Below are positions 34,709-43,892 of a DNA stretch of 64,000 nt, piece after piece. The translations under genes and the position numbers were made by a program. Under the pieces are notes generated by a model. The model was not told the origin of the DNA. It worked only from the letters and a program-made list of their open reading frames with translations, and searched no databases. Every line of letters begins with the position of its first letter. Within the stretch, counting starts at the first letter, position 1. Source of the stretch: Rhodanobacter sp. C03 (GTDB taxonomy: Bacteria; Pseudomonadota; Gammaproteobacteria; Xanthomonadales; Rhodanobacteraceae); the NCBI RefSeq assembly GCF_002001175.1, contig NZ_MUNT01000001.1, forward strand, positions 558,001 to 622,000, written 5' to 3'.

Positions 34709-35034
34709 CCCAACACGACGATGCGGATCTGCCGCAAGGTCCATACAAGCTGCGTCTGTTCATCACCGGGTCGACGCCACGCTCAACACGGGCGATCGAA
34801 AATATGCGCCGCATCTGTGCGGAAAATCTCGAAGGCCGCTTCGACCTTGAAGTAGTGGATATCTATCAGAATCCCGAGGCCACCAAAGAGTTGCAGATCA
34901 TTGCAACGCCGACGCTGGTCAAGATTCTTCCAGAACCATTGCGACGAATTATTGGTGATCTCTCCGATCGCGAGCGCGTGCTCGCTGGCCTTGATCTTGC
35001 TCCGCTTGGCGAGGACGACCAAGCTCATTCATGA
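34705..35034 (+). CDS. kaiB: KaiB-family protein, copy 2
   Basis: A 109-residue KaiB. The sequence [40 protein letters not shown] and [21 protein letters not shown] is closer to cyanobacterial KaiB ([16 protein letters not shown]) than copy 1 is. The start overlaps copy 1 and the end overlaps the hybrid kinase, both by ATGA. Two adjacent KaiBs in one operon could compete for KaiC, or one could bind the kinase instead, as KaiB does with SasA/CikA in cyanobacteria. Confidence 0.95.
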   Translation: MTQHDDADLPQGPYKLRLFITGSTPRSTRAIENMRRICAENLEGRFDLEVVDIYQNPEATKELQIIATPTLVKILPEPLRRIIGDLSDRERVLAGLDLAPLGEDDQAHS

Positions 35035-37112
35035 ACCGGCATCCCGAATTCGCCGGTATCGATCAATCCCAGCTTGTCGAGCTGCAGGATCGATTGCGCG
35101 AAGCAGAGGAAACACTGGCAGCCATACGCAATGGCGACGTCGATGCGGTGGTGGTGGGCGGCCCGAGCGGTCAACAGGTCTATACGCTAGAGAACGCCGA
35201 TCGTCCCTATCGCGTGCTGATCGAGCAGATGCAGGAAGGGGCCGTAACGCTGAGCGATGAAGGGGTCATGCTTTATTGCAATCATCGCTTTGCCACGCTC
35301 GTTGGCGTTGGTCGTGAGACACTGATCGGCGAGTCCATCGAGCGTTTTTTGTTGAGCACGGACATCTTTGCATTCCGTCATCTGATGGCAAGCGGTCGTG
35401 GTGTGGGTCGCTCCGCCGAGTTCACGTTGTTGGGAGCGAATGGGTTGGTTCCGGTCAACGTGTCCATCGCCGATCTTAAGGTCGACGAGCAGATGCCCAA
35501 TGTGTTGTGCGGTGTCGTCACCGACCTGACTCACAGTCGCGAGCGCAGCCATGAGCTGGCTGCGGCAAATATGCAACTGGCCAGCGAAATTGATGAGCGT
35601 CGTCGTGTCGAAGACAGCCTGCAGCTCGCGCTTTCTGCTGCTGACATGGGTCACTGGGACCTGGACCTTGTAAGCGACACCGTGACACGGTCGACGCGTT
35701 ACGACCAGATTTTCGGTTACACAGATACGGTCAAAGCCTGGGGGCTGCCGATGATGCTCTCCCAGTTCATTCCTGAAGACCGCGGGGCAGTAAGCGAGGC
35801 ATTTCTGTGCGCCGAAAGCACAGGCTCGGTTGAAATCGAGAAGCGCATCCATCGCCTGAGCGACGGCGCTGTCCGCTGGGTACAGATCAAGGGCCGAACT
35901 TTCTACCTGAATGACAGAGCGATTCGTATTGGTGGCGTCATCTCCGACGTCACCGAGCGCCGCCTCGTTGAGGAACAACTACGCCAATCACAGAAAATGG
36001 AGGCCATCGGCCAGCTTACGGGAGGCATTGCGCATGACTTCAACAATCTGCTGATGGTCATCGGTGGCAGCATAGACATGCTTGATCAGCGCATCGACAA
36101 GGATGAGAAGAGCGTGCGTTATCTCGCTGCCGCGCGGCACGGCGTGATGCGCGGCGCAAAGCTCAATCAGCAACTTCTCGCGTTCTCGCGGCGCCAGGAT
36201 CTTCGCGCCGAGGCAATCTGCGTGGAGGATCTTCTCGACACGTTCGAGAACCTCCTTGACCGCGCTGTGGGCGAAGCGGTGACTGTGCACATCGAGAAAG
36301 CGCCTGATCAATGGTATTGCCGCACCGATCCACACCAGCTGGAAACCGCGATCCTGAATCTTGCCATCAACGCGCGCGATGCGATGCCACAGGGTGGCAA
36401 GCTCACGCTGAAAACCGCGATCCGAAAGCTGGACGCGAGGGCCGCCGCCGCCAATGGCGCCAGCGCGGGAGATTATGTCGTCGTCTCGCTCACCGACACT
36501 GGAATGGGTATGACGGCCGATGTTATCAACCGGGTGTTCGAGCCTTTCTTTACGACCAAGGAGGTCGGGAAAGGCACCGGGCTAGGGCTCAGTCAAGTTT
36601 ATGGCTTTGCTCGCCAGTCCGGTGGTTTCGTCGCTATTGAAAGTCATCCTGGAGTCGGCACGACTGTCCTCATCTATCTTCCACGCGCAACGAGGCCCGA
36701 AACGATCAAAGCGACCGTAGCCCCTGTGGTTGAGGTCAAGGGAAAGGGGATTGTCCTTGTTGTCGAAGACGATAATGACGTGCGCGCGGTGGCACGTAGC
36801 CTCTTGGAAAATCTGGGGTACTCGGTTCTGGAAGCCGAGAATGGAAGTGACGCACTGAAGCTGATTGATGGCGGCGAACGTGTAGACCTGGTTTTCACCG
36901 ACGTCATCATGCCCGGCGAGATGAATGGCATCGATCTCGTGAACGAAATGAAGGTCAAGCACGCAGCGATTCCCGTGTTGCTTACTTCCGGTTACACAGC
37001 CCAGAGAATCGCGATGGGTGAGTTGGCGCAAGGCCTGCAACTTTTGCGGAAACCCTACACTCAAGTTGACCTCTCGCTTGCTGTGCAGACGGTGATGAAC
37101 GATCCCACCTAA
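35031..37112 (+). CDS. Hybrid sensor histidine kinase / response regulator of the KaiBC operon
   Basis: A 693-residue cytoplasmic protein with no membrane helix. In order: coiled coil (15-35); PAS (about 58-165); coiled coil; PAS_3-type domain (about 205-310, [19 protein letters not shown]); HisKA with His335 in [11 protein letters not shown]; HATPase (about 440-560, with [14 protein letters not shown]); receiver domain (about 575-690, [11 protein letters not shown] and Asp in [10 protein letters not shown]). The N-terminal [12 protein letters not shown] is also seen in other PAS kinases. The start overlaps kaiB copy 2 (ATGA). Gene order kaiC-kaiB-kaiB-kinase strongly suggests that this is the output or input kinase of the KaiC module. 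Confidence 0.93.
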   Translation: MNRHPEFAGIDQSQLVELQDRLREAEETLAAIRNGDVDAVVVGGPSGQQVYTLENADRPYRVLIEQMQEGAVTLSDEGVMLYCNHRFATLVGVGRETLIGESIERFLLSTDIFAFRHLMASGRGVGRSAEFTLLGANGLVPVNVSIADLKVDEQMPNVLCGVVTDLTHSRERSHELAAANMQLASEIDERRRVEDSLQLALSAADMGHWDLDLVSDTVTRSTRYDQIFGYTDTVKAWGLPMMLSQFIPEDRGAVSEAFLCAESTGSVEIEKRIHRLSDGAVRWVQIKGRTFYLNDRAIRIGGVISDVTERRLVEEQLRQSQKMEAIGQLTGGIAHDFNNLLMVIGGSIDMLDQRIDKDEKSVRYLAAARHGVMRGAKLNQQLLAFSRRQDLRAEAICVEDLLDTFENLLDRAVGEAVTVHIEKAPDQWYCRTDPHQLETAILNLAINARDAMPQGGKLTLKTAIRKLDARAAAANGASAGDYVVVSLTDTGMGMTADVINRVFEPFFTTKEVGKGTGLGLSQVYGFARQSGGFVAIESHPGVGTTVLIYLPRATRPETIKATVAPVVEVKGKGIVLVVEDDNDVRAVARSLLENLGYSVLEAENGSDALKLIDGGERVDLVFTDVIMPGEMNGIDLVNEMKVKHAAIPVLLTSGYTAQRIAMGELAQGLQLLRKPYTQVDLSLAVQTVMNDPT

Positions 37113-37230
37113 TTGTCGCGCGGAATTCACCGACCTCTGGGCCTACTGCACGAGAATGAGTTGCCTAGCTCGTTCCCTATTTCACTAAGCCGCCGCACGT
37201 CGACGCGGGTGGTAAGAATGAGAATTGACC

Positions 37231-37593
37231 ATGAATACCCTTTCAAAACCTTGCGTTCTCGTAGTCGAGGACGAGCCTATGGTGGCGATGCTCCTGGAAG
37301 ATTTGCTTGATGCTGCCGGCTATCGCGTCCTGATTGCCGAACGCCTCGACGATGGTCTCTTATTGGCCAAGAGTGAAGCCATCGACGTTGCCATCCTCGA
37401 CGTTTCGTTGGGCAAGACAGATAGCTTTCCGATCGCGGATGCGCTTCTTAGTCGCAACATTCCATTCCTGTTTGCATCTGGCCATGGAAGAGAAAGCATT
37501 CCTGAGCGCTTCGATCGAGCGGACGTCCTGCAGAAGCCGTATGACATGCAGGCAATCAAGCTCGCGCTGGAAAAGCTTGTCGGCAAAGTTTGA
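37231..37593 (+). CDS. Single-domain response regulator
   Basis: A 120-residue receiver domain: VVEDEPM acidic pocket, Asp in VAILDVSLGK and Lys in VLQKPYD, with no output domain. ATG 37231 was chosen; TTG 37225 is in frame. It lies 118 bases after the hybrid kinase on the same strand and is convergent with the HWE-type kinase. It may pass the phosphate between the two kinases. Confidence 0.88.
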   Translation: MNTLSKPCVLVVEDEPMVAMLLEDLLDAAGYRVLIAERLDDGLLLAKSEAIDVAILDVSLGKTDSFPIADALLSRNIPFLFASGHGRESIPERFDRADVLQKPYDMQAIKLALEKLVGKV

Positions 37594-37639
37594 ACGCTTG
37601 AAAGGAATGATTTTTTCTCTCTACGCGGGAACCGCGTTA

Positions 37640-38689
37640 TCAATCGACGATCAAGTCCTGCTCAAGGACGTTCAGGCGAAAGATTACGCCGGTCGGTTCG
37701 TAGATAACTTGCGCCGAGGACGTTGGGCGTTTGACCAGACTGCGTTCGATGAGGCGAGAACCGAACCCTTTACGGCTAGGCGTGACCACCAGCGGACCTC
37801 CTCTTTCCGCCCAGCAAAACTCCAAACGTTTGTTTTCGGGGTCGCCTGCCGACTCCCAAGAGACGACGACCTTACCACCCTCGCGACTGAGCGCACCGTA
37901 TTTGAGCGCGTTGGTGAGCAACTCGTGCATGACAAGGGAAAACCCCAGCGCGAATGTCGAACCAACGATCATCTCTGGTCCAGCGATCTCGAACTGATTC
38001 GCGTCGCCGTGGATGGAAATTATCCTCGATAGTAAGCCGGCCAGCGTTGCATTCACTTCTCCCGTGTTACTAAGCAGGATGTCTTGCGCATGCGACAAAG
38101 CCAGCAATCGCGAATTGAGCGCCTCCCGGCCTTCAGCAATATCGGTGCCGTCGCGCAGCGACATCATCGAAATAGCTTGCACCACCGCAATAATATTTTT
38201 GACGCGGTGGGCTAGCTCCTCCATCAGCAAGCGTTGCTGACTCTGCGCTTCTTTCAATACCGAGATATCGCGCGATACGACTAGGAGGCTTCTAGGTTCA
38301 CCATGGGCGTCTCGAATGGGCGTTACGCGCACGTCCCACCATTTGGGCGTGCCGAGGCATGTGTGCGCCATGCCTTCGAAGCGGCCCTCTCCTCCATGCC
38401 GGGCAGCCTGAATTGCAGCAATCGCATGTTGGTCCAAACCGTCTTGCCAAAATTCGGGCCATGGGCAACCCCGAATGGCGTTGAAGTCACTGACTTCCAT
38501 GAGCCGTTGGCCTTCATCGGTCATATATAAGAGGTTGCCGTCGAGGTCGATCACCTTGATGCAATCGGCCGACGAAGCCAGCACGCTTCTTAAGAATTGC
38601 TCGTCGGAGTCAACGTCGTTCGTGGCGCGAGCGGACTCATCAGCCCCACACAGGCCTTCTCGCTCAGCACTCGATATATGGGCACCCAT
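37640..38689 (-). CDS. PAS-containing HWE/HisKA_2-type sensor histidine kinase
   Basis: A 349-residue soluble kinase. The PAS domain (about 40-150) has LASSADCIKVIDLDGNLLYM. The kinase core has ELAHRVKNIIAVVQAI (phospho-His), HELLTNALKYGAL (N box) and WAERGGP, the signature of HWE kinases. It has no membrane segments. The start at 38689 (MGAHISSAE) is one choice; 38740 (MGSPG) is in frame and neither has a clear ribosome-binding site. It is convergent with the response regulator at 37231. It closes the segment bounded by the 47-bp repeats. Confidence 0.88.
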   Translation of the reverse strand: MGAHISSAEREGLCGADESARATNDVDSDEQFLRSVLASSADCIKVIDLDGNLLYMTDEGQRLMEVSDFNAIRGCPWPEFWQDGLDQHAIAAIQAARHGGEGRFEGMAHTCLGTPKWWDVRVTPIRDAHGEPRSLLVVSRDISVLKEAQSQQRLLMEELAHRVKNIIAVVQAISMMSLRDGTDIAEGREALNSRLLALSHAQDILLSNTGEVNATLAGLLSRIISIHGDANQFEIAGPEMIVGSTFALGFSLVMHELLTNALKYGALSREGGKVVVSWESAGDPENKRLEFCWAERGGPLVVTPSRKGFGSRLIERSLVKRPTSSAQVIYEPTGVIFRLNVLEQDLIVD

Positions 38690-38803
38690 CTGATCAGAAT
38701 AACAGTCTTTTTGAGGCGCGATGGTGCCCGGGGAGCCCATGAGTTTTTGTGGATAGCGGCCCCATCGCAAAAGCCCTTTTAAAGCGTACCTTTGATAGAG
38801 GAT

Positions 38804-38850
38804 GTTGCCTTTTGGTCTATAAATGCCCGAGAAATCGGTATTTTTTCTAG
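38804..38850. repeat. Right 47-bp direct repeat bounding the KaiBC segment
   Basis: Matches 30396-30442 at 37 of 47 positions. The hairpin is weakened (TGCCCGA / TCGGTAT) while the T-run and flanks are kept, so it looks like a decayed copy of the ssb terminator. It lies between the HWE kinase and galM. Confidence 0.6.
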
Positions 38851-38865
38851 ACTGAGATCATTCGT

Positions 38866-39867
38866 CTAAGTTGAAGCGGAAGGCTCGCCCAGGCTCAGTC
38901 GATACTCGGTCACCTGACGATAGGGCATTCCCGGTCTCAGGGTGACGCTTGGGAAACCCGGTTGATTGGGGGCGTCGGGAAAACCCTGCGGTTCCAGGCA
39001 CAGCCCGGCGCTTGGACCGAGGCGTTCTGCATTCAAGCCTTGTCCGTCGTAGAACTGCAGCGCGAATTCGGTCGTCCAGATTTCGAGGGCCACGCCGTTG
39101 GTGGGGCTCACCAGGCTGGCGGCATGAGCAAGCGATGGGCGTTCTCGCGTCCGCAGTTCGAGTACATAGTTGATGTCGAAAACGTCGGCGCCCACGGCGC
39201 GCGGCTGGCGGAAATCGTAAGGCGTTCGGTCGAGGGACCGGATTTCTCCTGTCGCAACGAGGTCCGCGTCGACCGGTGTGTAGGATGCAGCGTGGATGGC
39301 CAAGCGGTGGCCGTCGATCGTCGGGCTGCCATCGAGATTGAAGTAACTGTGTGTGGCCAGGTTCAGCGGCGTGGGCGCATCGGCTTCCGCGCAGATTTCG
39401 ATGCGAAGAATGGACGGCGCGAGCAGGCGATAGGTGCAGACGACCGCTACGGCTCCGGGAAATCCCAGGTCGCCGTCGGAAGAGGTCAAGCCGAGCGTGA
39501 CCTGGTTTTCGTCATGGCTCAGCAATCGCCACGACCGCTGGCCGAAACCGCCATCGCCGCCGTGCAAGGTGGATCGACCGCGATCGTTTCGCGGCAGGTG
39601 ATAAACCTTGCCGTCCAGTGTGAACGAGCCACCGCCGATGCGATTGGCAACGCGTCAGGCGATCGCGCCCATGTGCGCGCCATGGGCGAGATAGTCGTCG
39701 AGACTGTCCAGTCCGAGGACCACCTCCTGATCTCGGTCGTCCTGCAAGGGCAGGCGCAGGCCTTTGAGCGTTGCGCCCCAGCTGATGACAGTGGCGCTCA
39801 GCCCTCCCGGCTTGCCGAGTACGATCTCCTGGACGGGGTGCCCTCCGCAGTTTCCGATAATTCGCAC
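38866..39867 (-). pseudogene. galM: Aldose 1-epimerase (galactose mutarotase), interrupted by an in-frame TGA
   Basis: A single minus-strand frame encodes a complete GalM of about 333 codons, apart from a TGA at 39655-39657. The stop falls in the family motif G-A-I-A-stop-R-V-A-N-R-I-G, where a Gly is expected (GR(V/Y)ANRI), so GGA-to-TGA is the simplest change. Catalytic residues all lie after the stop: His in STLHGGDGG, His in THSYFNLDG and Glu in CLEPQGFP. The start is GTG 39867 with AGGGG 8 bases upstream. No other stop or frameshift is visible. It is divergent from the GH27 genes. If not a sequencing error, the product is a 70-residue stub. Confidence 0.85.
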
Positions 39868-39914
39868 GCGTTCGACCCCTCTGCTACTTCCCGGCCTTGC
39901 GGCGACCGACGATA

Positions 39915-39937
39915 TATGATCGTATTATCATACAAAT
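39915..39937. promoter_or_regulatory. Candidate GntR operator between galM and GH27
   Basis: Inverted repeat TATGAT-N6-ATCATA (39915-39932) in the AT-rich divergent promoter. The 11-mer ATCATACAAAT (39927-39937) occurs identically upstream of the gntR gene (62671). It is a plausible site for the FadR-type regulator at 61867. Confidence 0.5.
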
Positions 39938-40025
39938 GACACGGGCTGCAGGAAAGCCATGGCAACGCCAGGCGGTCCTTTGCTCGGGCCAGTACAGGCC
40001 CGACGATATCGATTGAGGAAACAAG

Positions 40026-41228
40026 ATGAAACGGTTCACCCTGGCTTTGTTGATGTTGGTGTTCGGCGTGTCCTTCATGTCCTCGTTCACGATCGCGCAA
40101 GTAGCGCCGCCACAGTCGCCCCGCCAGTCCAACGGACTGGCGCTGACGCCGCCGATGGGCTGGAACTCGTGGAACAAATTCGCTTGCAACATCAACGAGA
40201 GCGTCATCCATGCAGCGGCGGACGCGCTGGTCAGCTCGGGGATGAAGGACGCCGGCTATCAGTATGTGGTCATCGACGACTGCTGGCACGGTGAGCGCGA
40301 CAGCAACGGTGACATCCAGGCGGATCCCAAGCGCTTTCCTTCGGGCATCAAGGCGCTGGCGGATTACATCCACGGCAAGGGCTTGAAGTTCGGCATCTAT
40401 TCCGACGCTGGCAAGAAGACCTGCGCGGACCGTCCCGGCAGCCGCGGCTTTGAGTACCAGGACGCTCGCCAATACGCCGCCTGGGGTGTCGACTATCTGA
40501 AGTACGACTGGTGTTCGACCGGTAGCCAGGACGCCAAGTCAAGCTACGAGACCATGAGCGACGCCTTGCGCGCCTCGGGTCGGCCGATCGTCTTCAGCAT
40601 CTGCGAATGGGGCAAGAACCAGCCGTGGTTGTGGGGCGAGACGATCGGCAATCTGTGGCGCATGTCGGGTGACATCTACGACGGTTGGGAGAGCCGCGAC
40701 GGTCACTACAACGGCATGACCAACATCCTGGACATGCAGGTGGGACTCGAGAGCTACGCCGGCCCCGGCCACTGGAACGATCCGGACATGCTGGAAGTCG
40801 GCAACGGCGGCATGACTTTCGAGGAATACAAATCGCACTTCAGTCTGTGGGCCGTACTGGCCGCGCCGCTGATCGCCGGCAACGACCTGGCGCACATGAG
40901 CAAGGAAACCCAGTCGATCCTCTTGAACAAGGAAGTGATCGCTGTCGACCAGGATGCGTTGGGTATCCAGGCCAGTCGCCTTGCCAAGAACGGCGACGAT
41001 GAAGTCTGGGTCAAGCCGCTGAAAGGCGGTGGTCGCGCGATCGTGCTGTTCAATCGCAGCAAGCAAACCCACAAGATCGGCGTGAGCTGGGAGGCGCTGG
41101 GCTACCCGGCAACGCTGGAGTTGCGCGTGCGCGACCTGTGGAGCCACAAGGATCTGCCCAAGACGCAGGGAAGCTTCGCCGCCGATGTGCAGCCGCACGG
41201 CGTGGTGATGATCCGCGTCGAGACCTGA
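40026..41228 (+). CDS. GH27 alpha-galactosidase, copy 1
   Basis: Secreted or periplasmic alpha-galactosidase of 400 residues that releases terminal alpha-galactose from oligosaccharides such as melibiose or raffinose. A signal peptide (MKRFTLALLMLVFGVSFMSS) precedes the (beta/alpha)8 barrel that opens with LALTPPMGWNSWNKFACNIN (20 residues). Catalytic Asp161 is in LKYDWC and the acid/base is Asp216 in RMSGDIYDGW. The C-terminal beta domain starts near residue 320. GAGGA lies 7 bases before the ATG. It is followed 67 bases later by a paralogue. Confidence 0.93.
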   Translation: MKRFTLALLMLVFGVSFMSSFTIAQVAPPQSPRQSNGLALTPPMGWNSWNKFACNINESVIHAAADALVSSGMKDAGYQYVVIDDCWHGERDSNGDIQADPKRFPSGIKALADYIHGKGLKFGIYSDAGKKTCADRPGSRGFEYQDARQYAAWGVDYLKYDWCSTGSQDAKSSYETMSDALRASGRPIVFSICEWGKNQPWLWGETIGNLWRMSGDIYDGWESRDGHYNGMTNILDMQVGLESYAGPGHWNDPDMLEVGNGGMTFEEYKSHFSLWAVLAAPLIAGNDLAHMSKETQSILLNKEVIAVDQDALGIQASRLAKNGDDEVWVKPLKGGGRAIVLFNRSKQTHKIGVSWEALGYPATLELRVRDLWSHKDLPKTQGSFAADVQPHGVVMIRVET

Positions 41229-41295
41229 TCTCTAGAAGTCGCCGGCGACATGCCGCCGGCGACCTCATCCATCTTACTTATTGGAAAGATTCTCC

Positions 41296-42489
41296 ATGAA
41301 GCGGATCTCTGGTTTTCTGAGCGGCCTGCTGGCTGTCGGATTCATGCATGTCGCTACGGTCAAGGCCGAGCGCGCGCCGCCGCCGCGGGAGTCCAACGGC
41401 CTCGCCCTGACGCCGCCGATGGGCTGGAACACCTGGAACAAGTTTGGCTGCGCGATCAACGAGACGGTGATTCGTCAGGCGGCCGACACCATGGTCAGCT
41501 CCGGCATGAAGGACGCCGGTTACGAGTACATCGTCATCGACGATTGCTGGCAGAGCGGGCGCGATGCCAAGGGACAAATCGTCGCCGATCCGCAACGCTT
41601 CCCCTCCGGCATGAAAGCGCTGGGCGACTACATCCACTCGCGCGGCCTGAAGTTCGGCATCTATTCGGATGCCGGCAAGCTGACCTGCGGCAAGCGTCCG
41701 GGCAGCCTGGGGCATGAGTATCAGGATGCACGCACCTACGCGTCCTGGGGTGTCGACTATCTGAAATACGACTGGTGCTCGACCTATAGCCAGGACGCCA
41801 AATCCACCTACGAGACGATGAGCGACGCCTTGCGCGCCTCCGGGCGGCCGATCGTCTTCAGCATCTGCGAATGGGGCCTGAGCAAACCGTGGCTGTGGGG
41901 CAAGGGCGTCGGCAATATGTGGCGCACCACCGACGACATCTACGACCACTGGGAAGGCCGGCACGGCTTCGAACACAGCGTGATGGACATCCTCGACCTG
42001 CAGGTCGGTCTGGCAGGCTATGCCGGCCCCGGTCACTGGAACGACCCGGACATGCTGGAAGTCGGCAACGGCAAGATGACGTTCGAGGAATACAAATCGC
42101 ATTTCAGCCTGTGGGCGGTGCTGGCGGCACCCTTGATGGCCGGCAACGATCTCGCCACGATGACGCCGGAGACCAAGGCCATCCTGACCAACAAGGAAGT
42201 GATCGCCATCGATCAGGATCCGCTCGGTGTGCAGGCGAGTCGCGTGGCCAAACACGGTGACTACGAAGTCTGGGTCCGGCCGCTGAAAGGTGGCGGTCGC
42301 GCCGTCGTCCTGCTGAATCGCAGCAAGGCCAGCCATCCGATCACGGTGACGTGGGATGACTTGCACCTTCCTTCATCGTTGAGCCTGAAGGTGCGCGACT
42401 TGTGGACTCACAAAGACTTGCCTGAAGCGAAAGGCAGCTTCTCCGCGGAGGTGCCGTCGCATGGCGTGGTGATGGTTCGGCTGGATTGA
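41296..42489 (+). CDS. GH27 alpha-galactosidase, copy 2
   Basis: A 397-residue paralogue of the preceding gene, with signal peptide MKRISGFLSGLLAVGFMHVA. The nucleophile is Asp159 (LKYDWCSTYS) and the acid/base is Asp214 (RTTDDIYDHW). Most of the barrel is near-identical to copy 1 (for example the segments MSDALRASGRPIVFSICEWG and EEYKSHFSLWAVLAAPL), so it arose by tandem duplication. GGAAAG precedes the ATG at 41296. The loop after the second Asp differs (GRHGFEHSVMD against SRDGHYNGMTN), which may change specificity. Confidence 0.93.
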   Translation: MKRISGFLSGLLAVGFMHVATVKAERAPPPRESNGLALTPPMGWNTWNKFGCAINETVIRQAADTMVSSGMKDAGYEYIVIDDCWQSGRDAKGQIVADPQRFPSGMKALGDYIHSRGLKFGIYSDAGKLTCGKRPGSLGHEYQDARTYASWGVDYLKYDWCSTYSQDAKSTYETMSDALRASGRPIVFSICEWGLSKPWLWGKGVGNMWRTTDDIYDHWEGRHGFEHSVMDILDLQVGLAGYAGPGHWNDPDMLEVGNGKMTFEEYKSHFSLWAVLAAPLMAGNDLATMTPETKAILTNKEVIAIDQDPLGVQASRVAKHGDYEVWVRPLKGGGRAVVLLNRSKASHPITVTWDDLHLPSSLSLKVRDLWTHKDLPEAKGSFSAEVPSHGVVMVRLD

Positions 42490-42506
42490 TCCAGCAGATT
42501 GGTTGC

Positions 42507-42630
42507 GCTGGCGCCAAACGCCAGCCACCTAACCAGCTTCGCCAGTGAAACTGACCGCGGCCGGCAGTCAAGCTGGCTGTTATCGGCCAGGACCGGTCAG
42601 CCGTCATCGCTATCTGCTCACCAGATAGCG
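42507..42630. other. Two hairpins in the convergent gap after GH27
   Basis: The stem GCTGGCG-N5-CGCCAGC (42507-42525) and the stem CGCTATCTG-N5-CAGATAGCG (42608-42630) lie between the GH27 gene and the convergent ABC permease. Neither has a T-run. They may act as transcription stops or as mRNA ends; nothing else is visible in this gap. Confidence 0.35.
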
Positions 42631-42658
42631 GACGTTGAAAGATCTTACCCATAGGAGA

Positions 42659-43891
42659 TCAAACGCTCCTCGTCGCCACGACCGGCGGCACGGCGGCGGC
42701 GCGCAGCGCCGGCCCCAGCACGGCGAGCTGGCCGATCAACCACAGCGCGATCGCGCCGATCGGGAAATAGATCGCCGGCAGTCGCGGCAATTCATAATGC
42801 AGCATCAGGAGCAGGTTGATGCCGTAGGCCAGCACCATGCCGAGCGCGATGCCGATCGTCGCCAGCAGGAAGTTCTCGGTCTGGAAGTAATGCAGGATGT
42901 TGCCGCGAGTGGCACCGAGTGCGCGGCGCACGCCGATGGTGCGGCGGCGCTGTCCAACCCAGAAGCTGGCCAGGCCGGCAATACCCAGCGCGGTCACGAG
43001 CAGCAGCGCCGCGATCACCCCAGCCAGCATGCCAGCCATGGCCCGGTCGTCCTGAAAGTACCCATCGCGTAGTTCGTCATAGGTGCGCTGCTCCAGCACG
43101 ATGCGATTGGGATCGAGGCGCTTGAGCGCCGCCAGCGCGGATTTCAGCACCTGCTCGCGATCCCCCGAGGTGGTGCGAATCACATAGCTTCCGCCCTCGG
43201 TCGCGGTCAGGCGTATCGGAAACACGATGCTGTTCTGCGCGCCCATCTGCAGCGAATCCGGTCGTGCCAGTGGCGCGCTCACACCGACCACCTGCATCGG
43301 TATGTCGTTGCCAAAGTAGATCGTCTTGCCCAGCGCGTTCTGGCCTGGCCACAGACGCGCGGCGACGGCCTGGTCGACGATCACGGTGTGCGGCAGATTT
43401 TTCATGTCGCCGCTGTGCAACGCGGGCAGCGCGGTTTTCAGGTCGACCAGTTCATCGGGTTGAAAATCGCGCCCCGAAATCAGCCGTACACCCAGCGTGG
43501 CCAGCAGATTCTGGCCGTAGTAGCTCGCCACCTCGAGCGAGGTCTGCTGCTGTTGAGGGCGCAGCTTGATGCCGCTGTTGGACATGGAATAACCACTCAA
43601 CGGCAGCTGGTTTGCCAGGGCTACCGCCTGCACCCCGGCGATCTGCTGCAGTGTCGCCAGATCGGTTTGCGCCTGCGCATAGGCATCCGGTCGATCGCCG
43701 ATGTACGCAAACTTGATCTGCAGCAGTTCGTGCTCGGCAATGCCGCTGGCAATGTCCATCTGCTGCAGGCGTTGGTGGATCAGGAACACCGCGTTGCACA
43801 CGATGGCGCAGGTCAGCGCAATCTGCAGGATCAATAGCGATGCGGTGATCTTGTGCCGGCGCAGGGTGGACAGAATCGGTCGGATATCCAT
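42659..43891 (-). CDS. FtsX/MacB-type ABC transporter permease
   Basis: A 410-residue permease with an N-terminal membrane helix, a large periplasmic domain (about 40-280) and three C-terminal helices ending with RAAAVPPVVATRSV. Motifs typical of the family are QRRRTIGVRRALGATRGNIL and the MacB-like periplasmic region (LISGRDFQPDEL, IVDQAVAARLWPGQNALGK). It starts one base after the upstream permease stop, so they are one unit. No ATPase is next to it. Confidence 0.85.
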   Translation of the reverse strand: MDIRPILSTLRRHKITASLLILQIALTCAIVCNAVFLIHQRLQQMDIASGIAEHELLQIKFAYIGDRPDAYAQAQTDLATLQQIAGVQAVALANQLPLSGYSMSNSGIKLRPQQQQTSLEVASYYGQNLLATLGVRLISGRDFQPDELVDLKTALPALHSGDMKNLPHTVIVDQAVAARLWPGQNALGKTIYFGNDIPMQVVGVSAPLARPDSLQMGAQNSIVFPIRLTATEGGSYVIRTTSGDREQVLKSALAALKRLDPNRIVLEQRTYDELRDGYFQDDRAMAGMLAGVIAALLLVTALGIAGLASFWVGQRRRTIGVRRALGATRGNILHYFQTENFLLATIGIALGMVLAYGINLLLMLHYELPRLPAIYFPIGAIALWLIGQLAVLGPALRAAAVPPVVATRSV

Positions 43892-43892
43892 G

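Noticed and set aside
30396..38850. A tRNA-integrated prophage or ICE
   Set aside because: No integrase, phage structural gene, conjugation gene or tRNA is visible; only the direct repeats support mobility.
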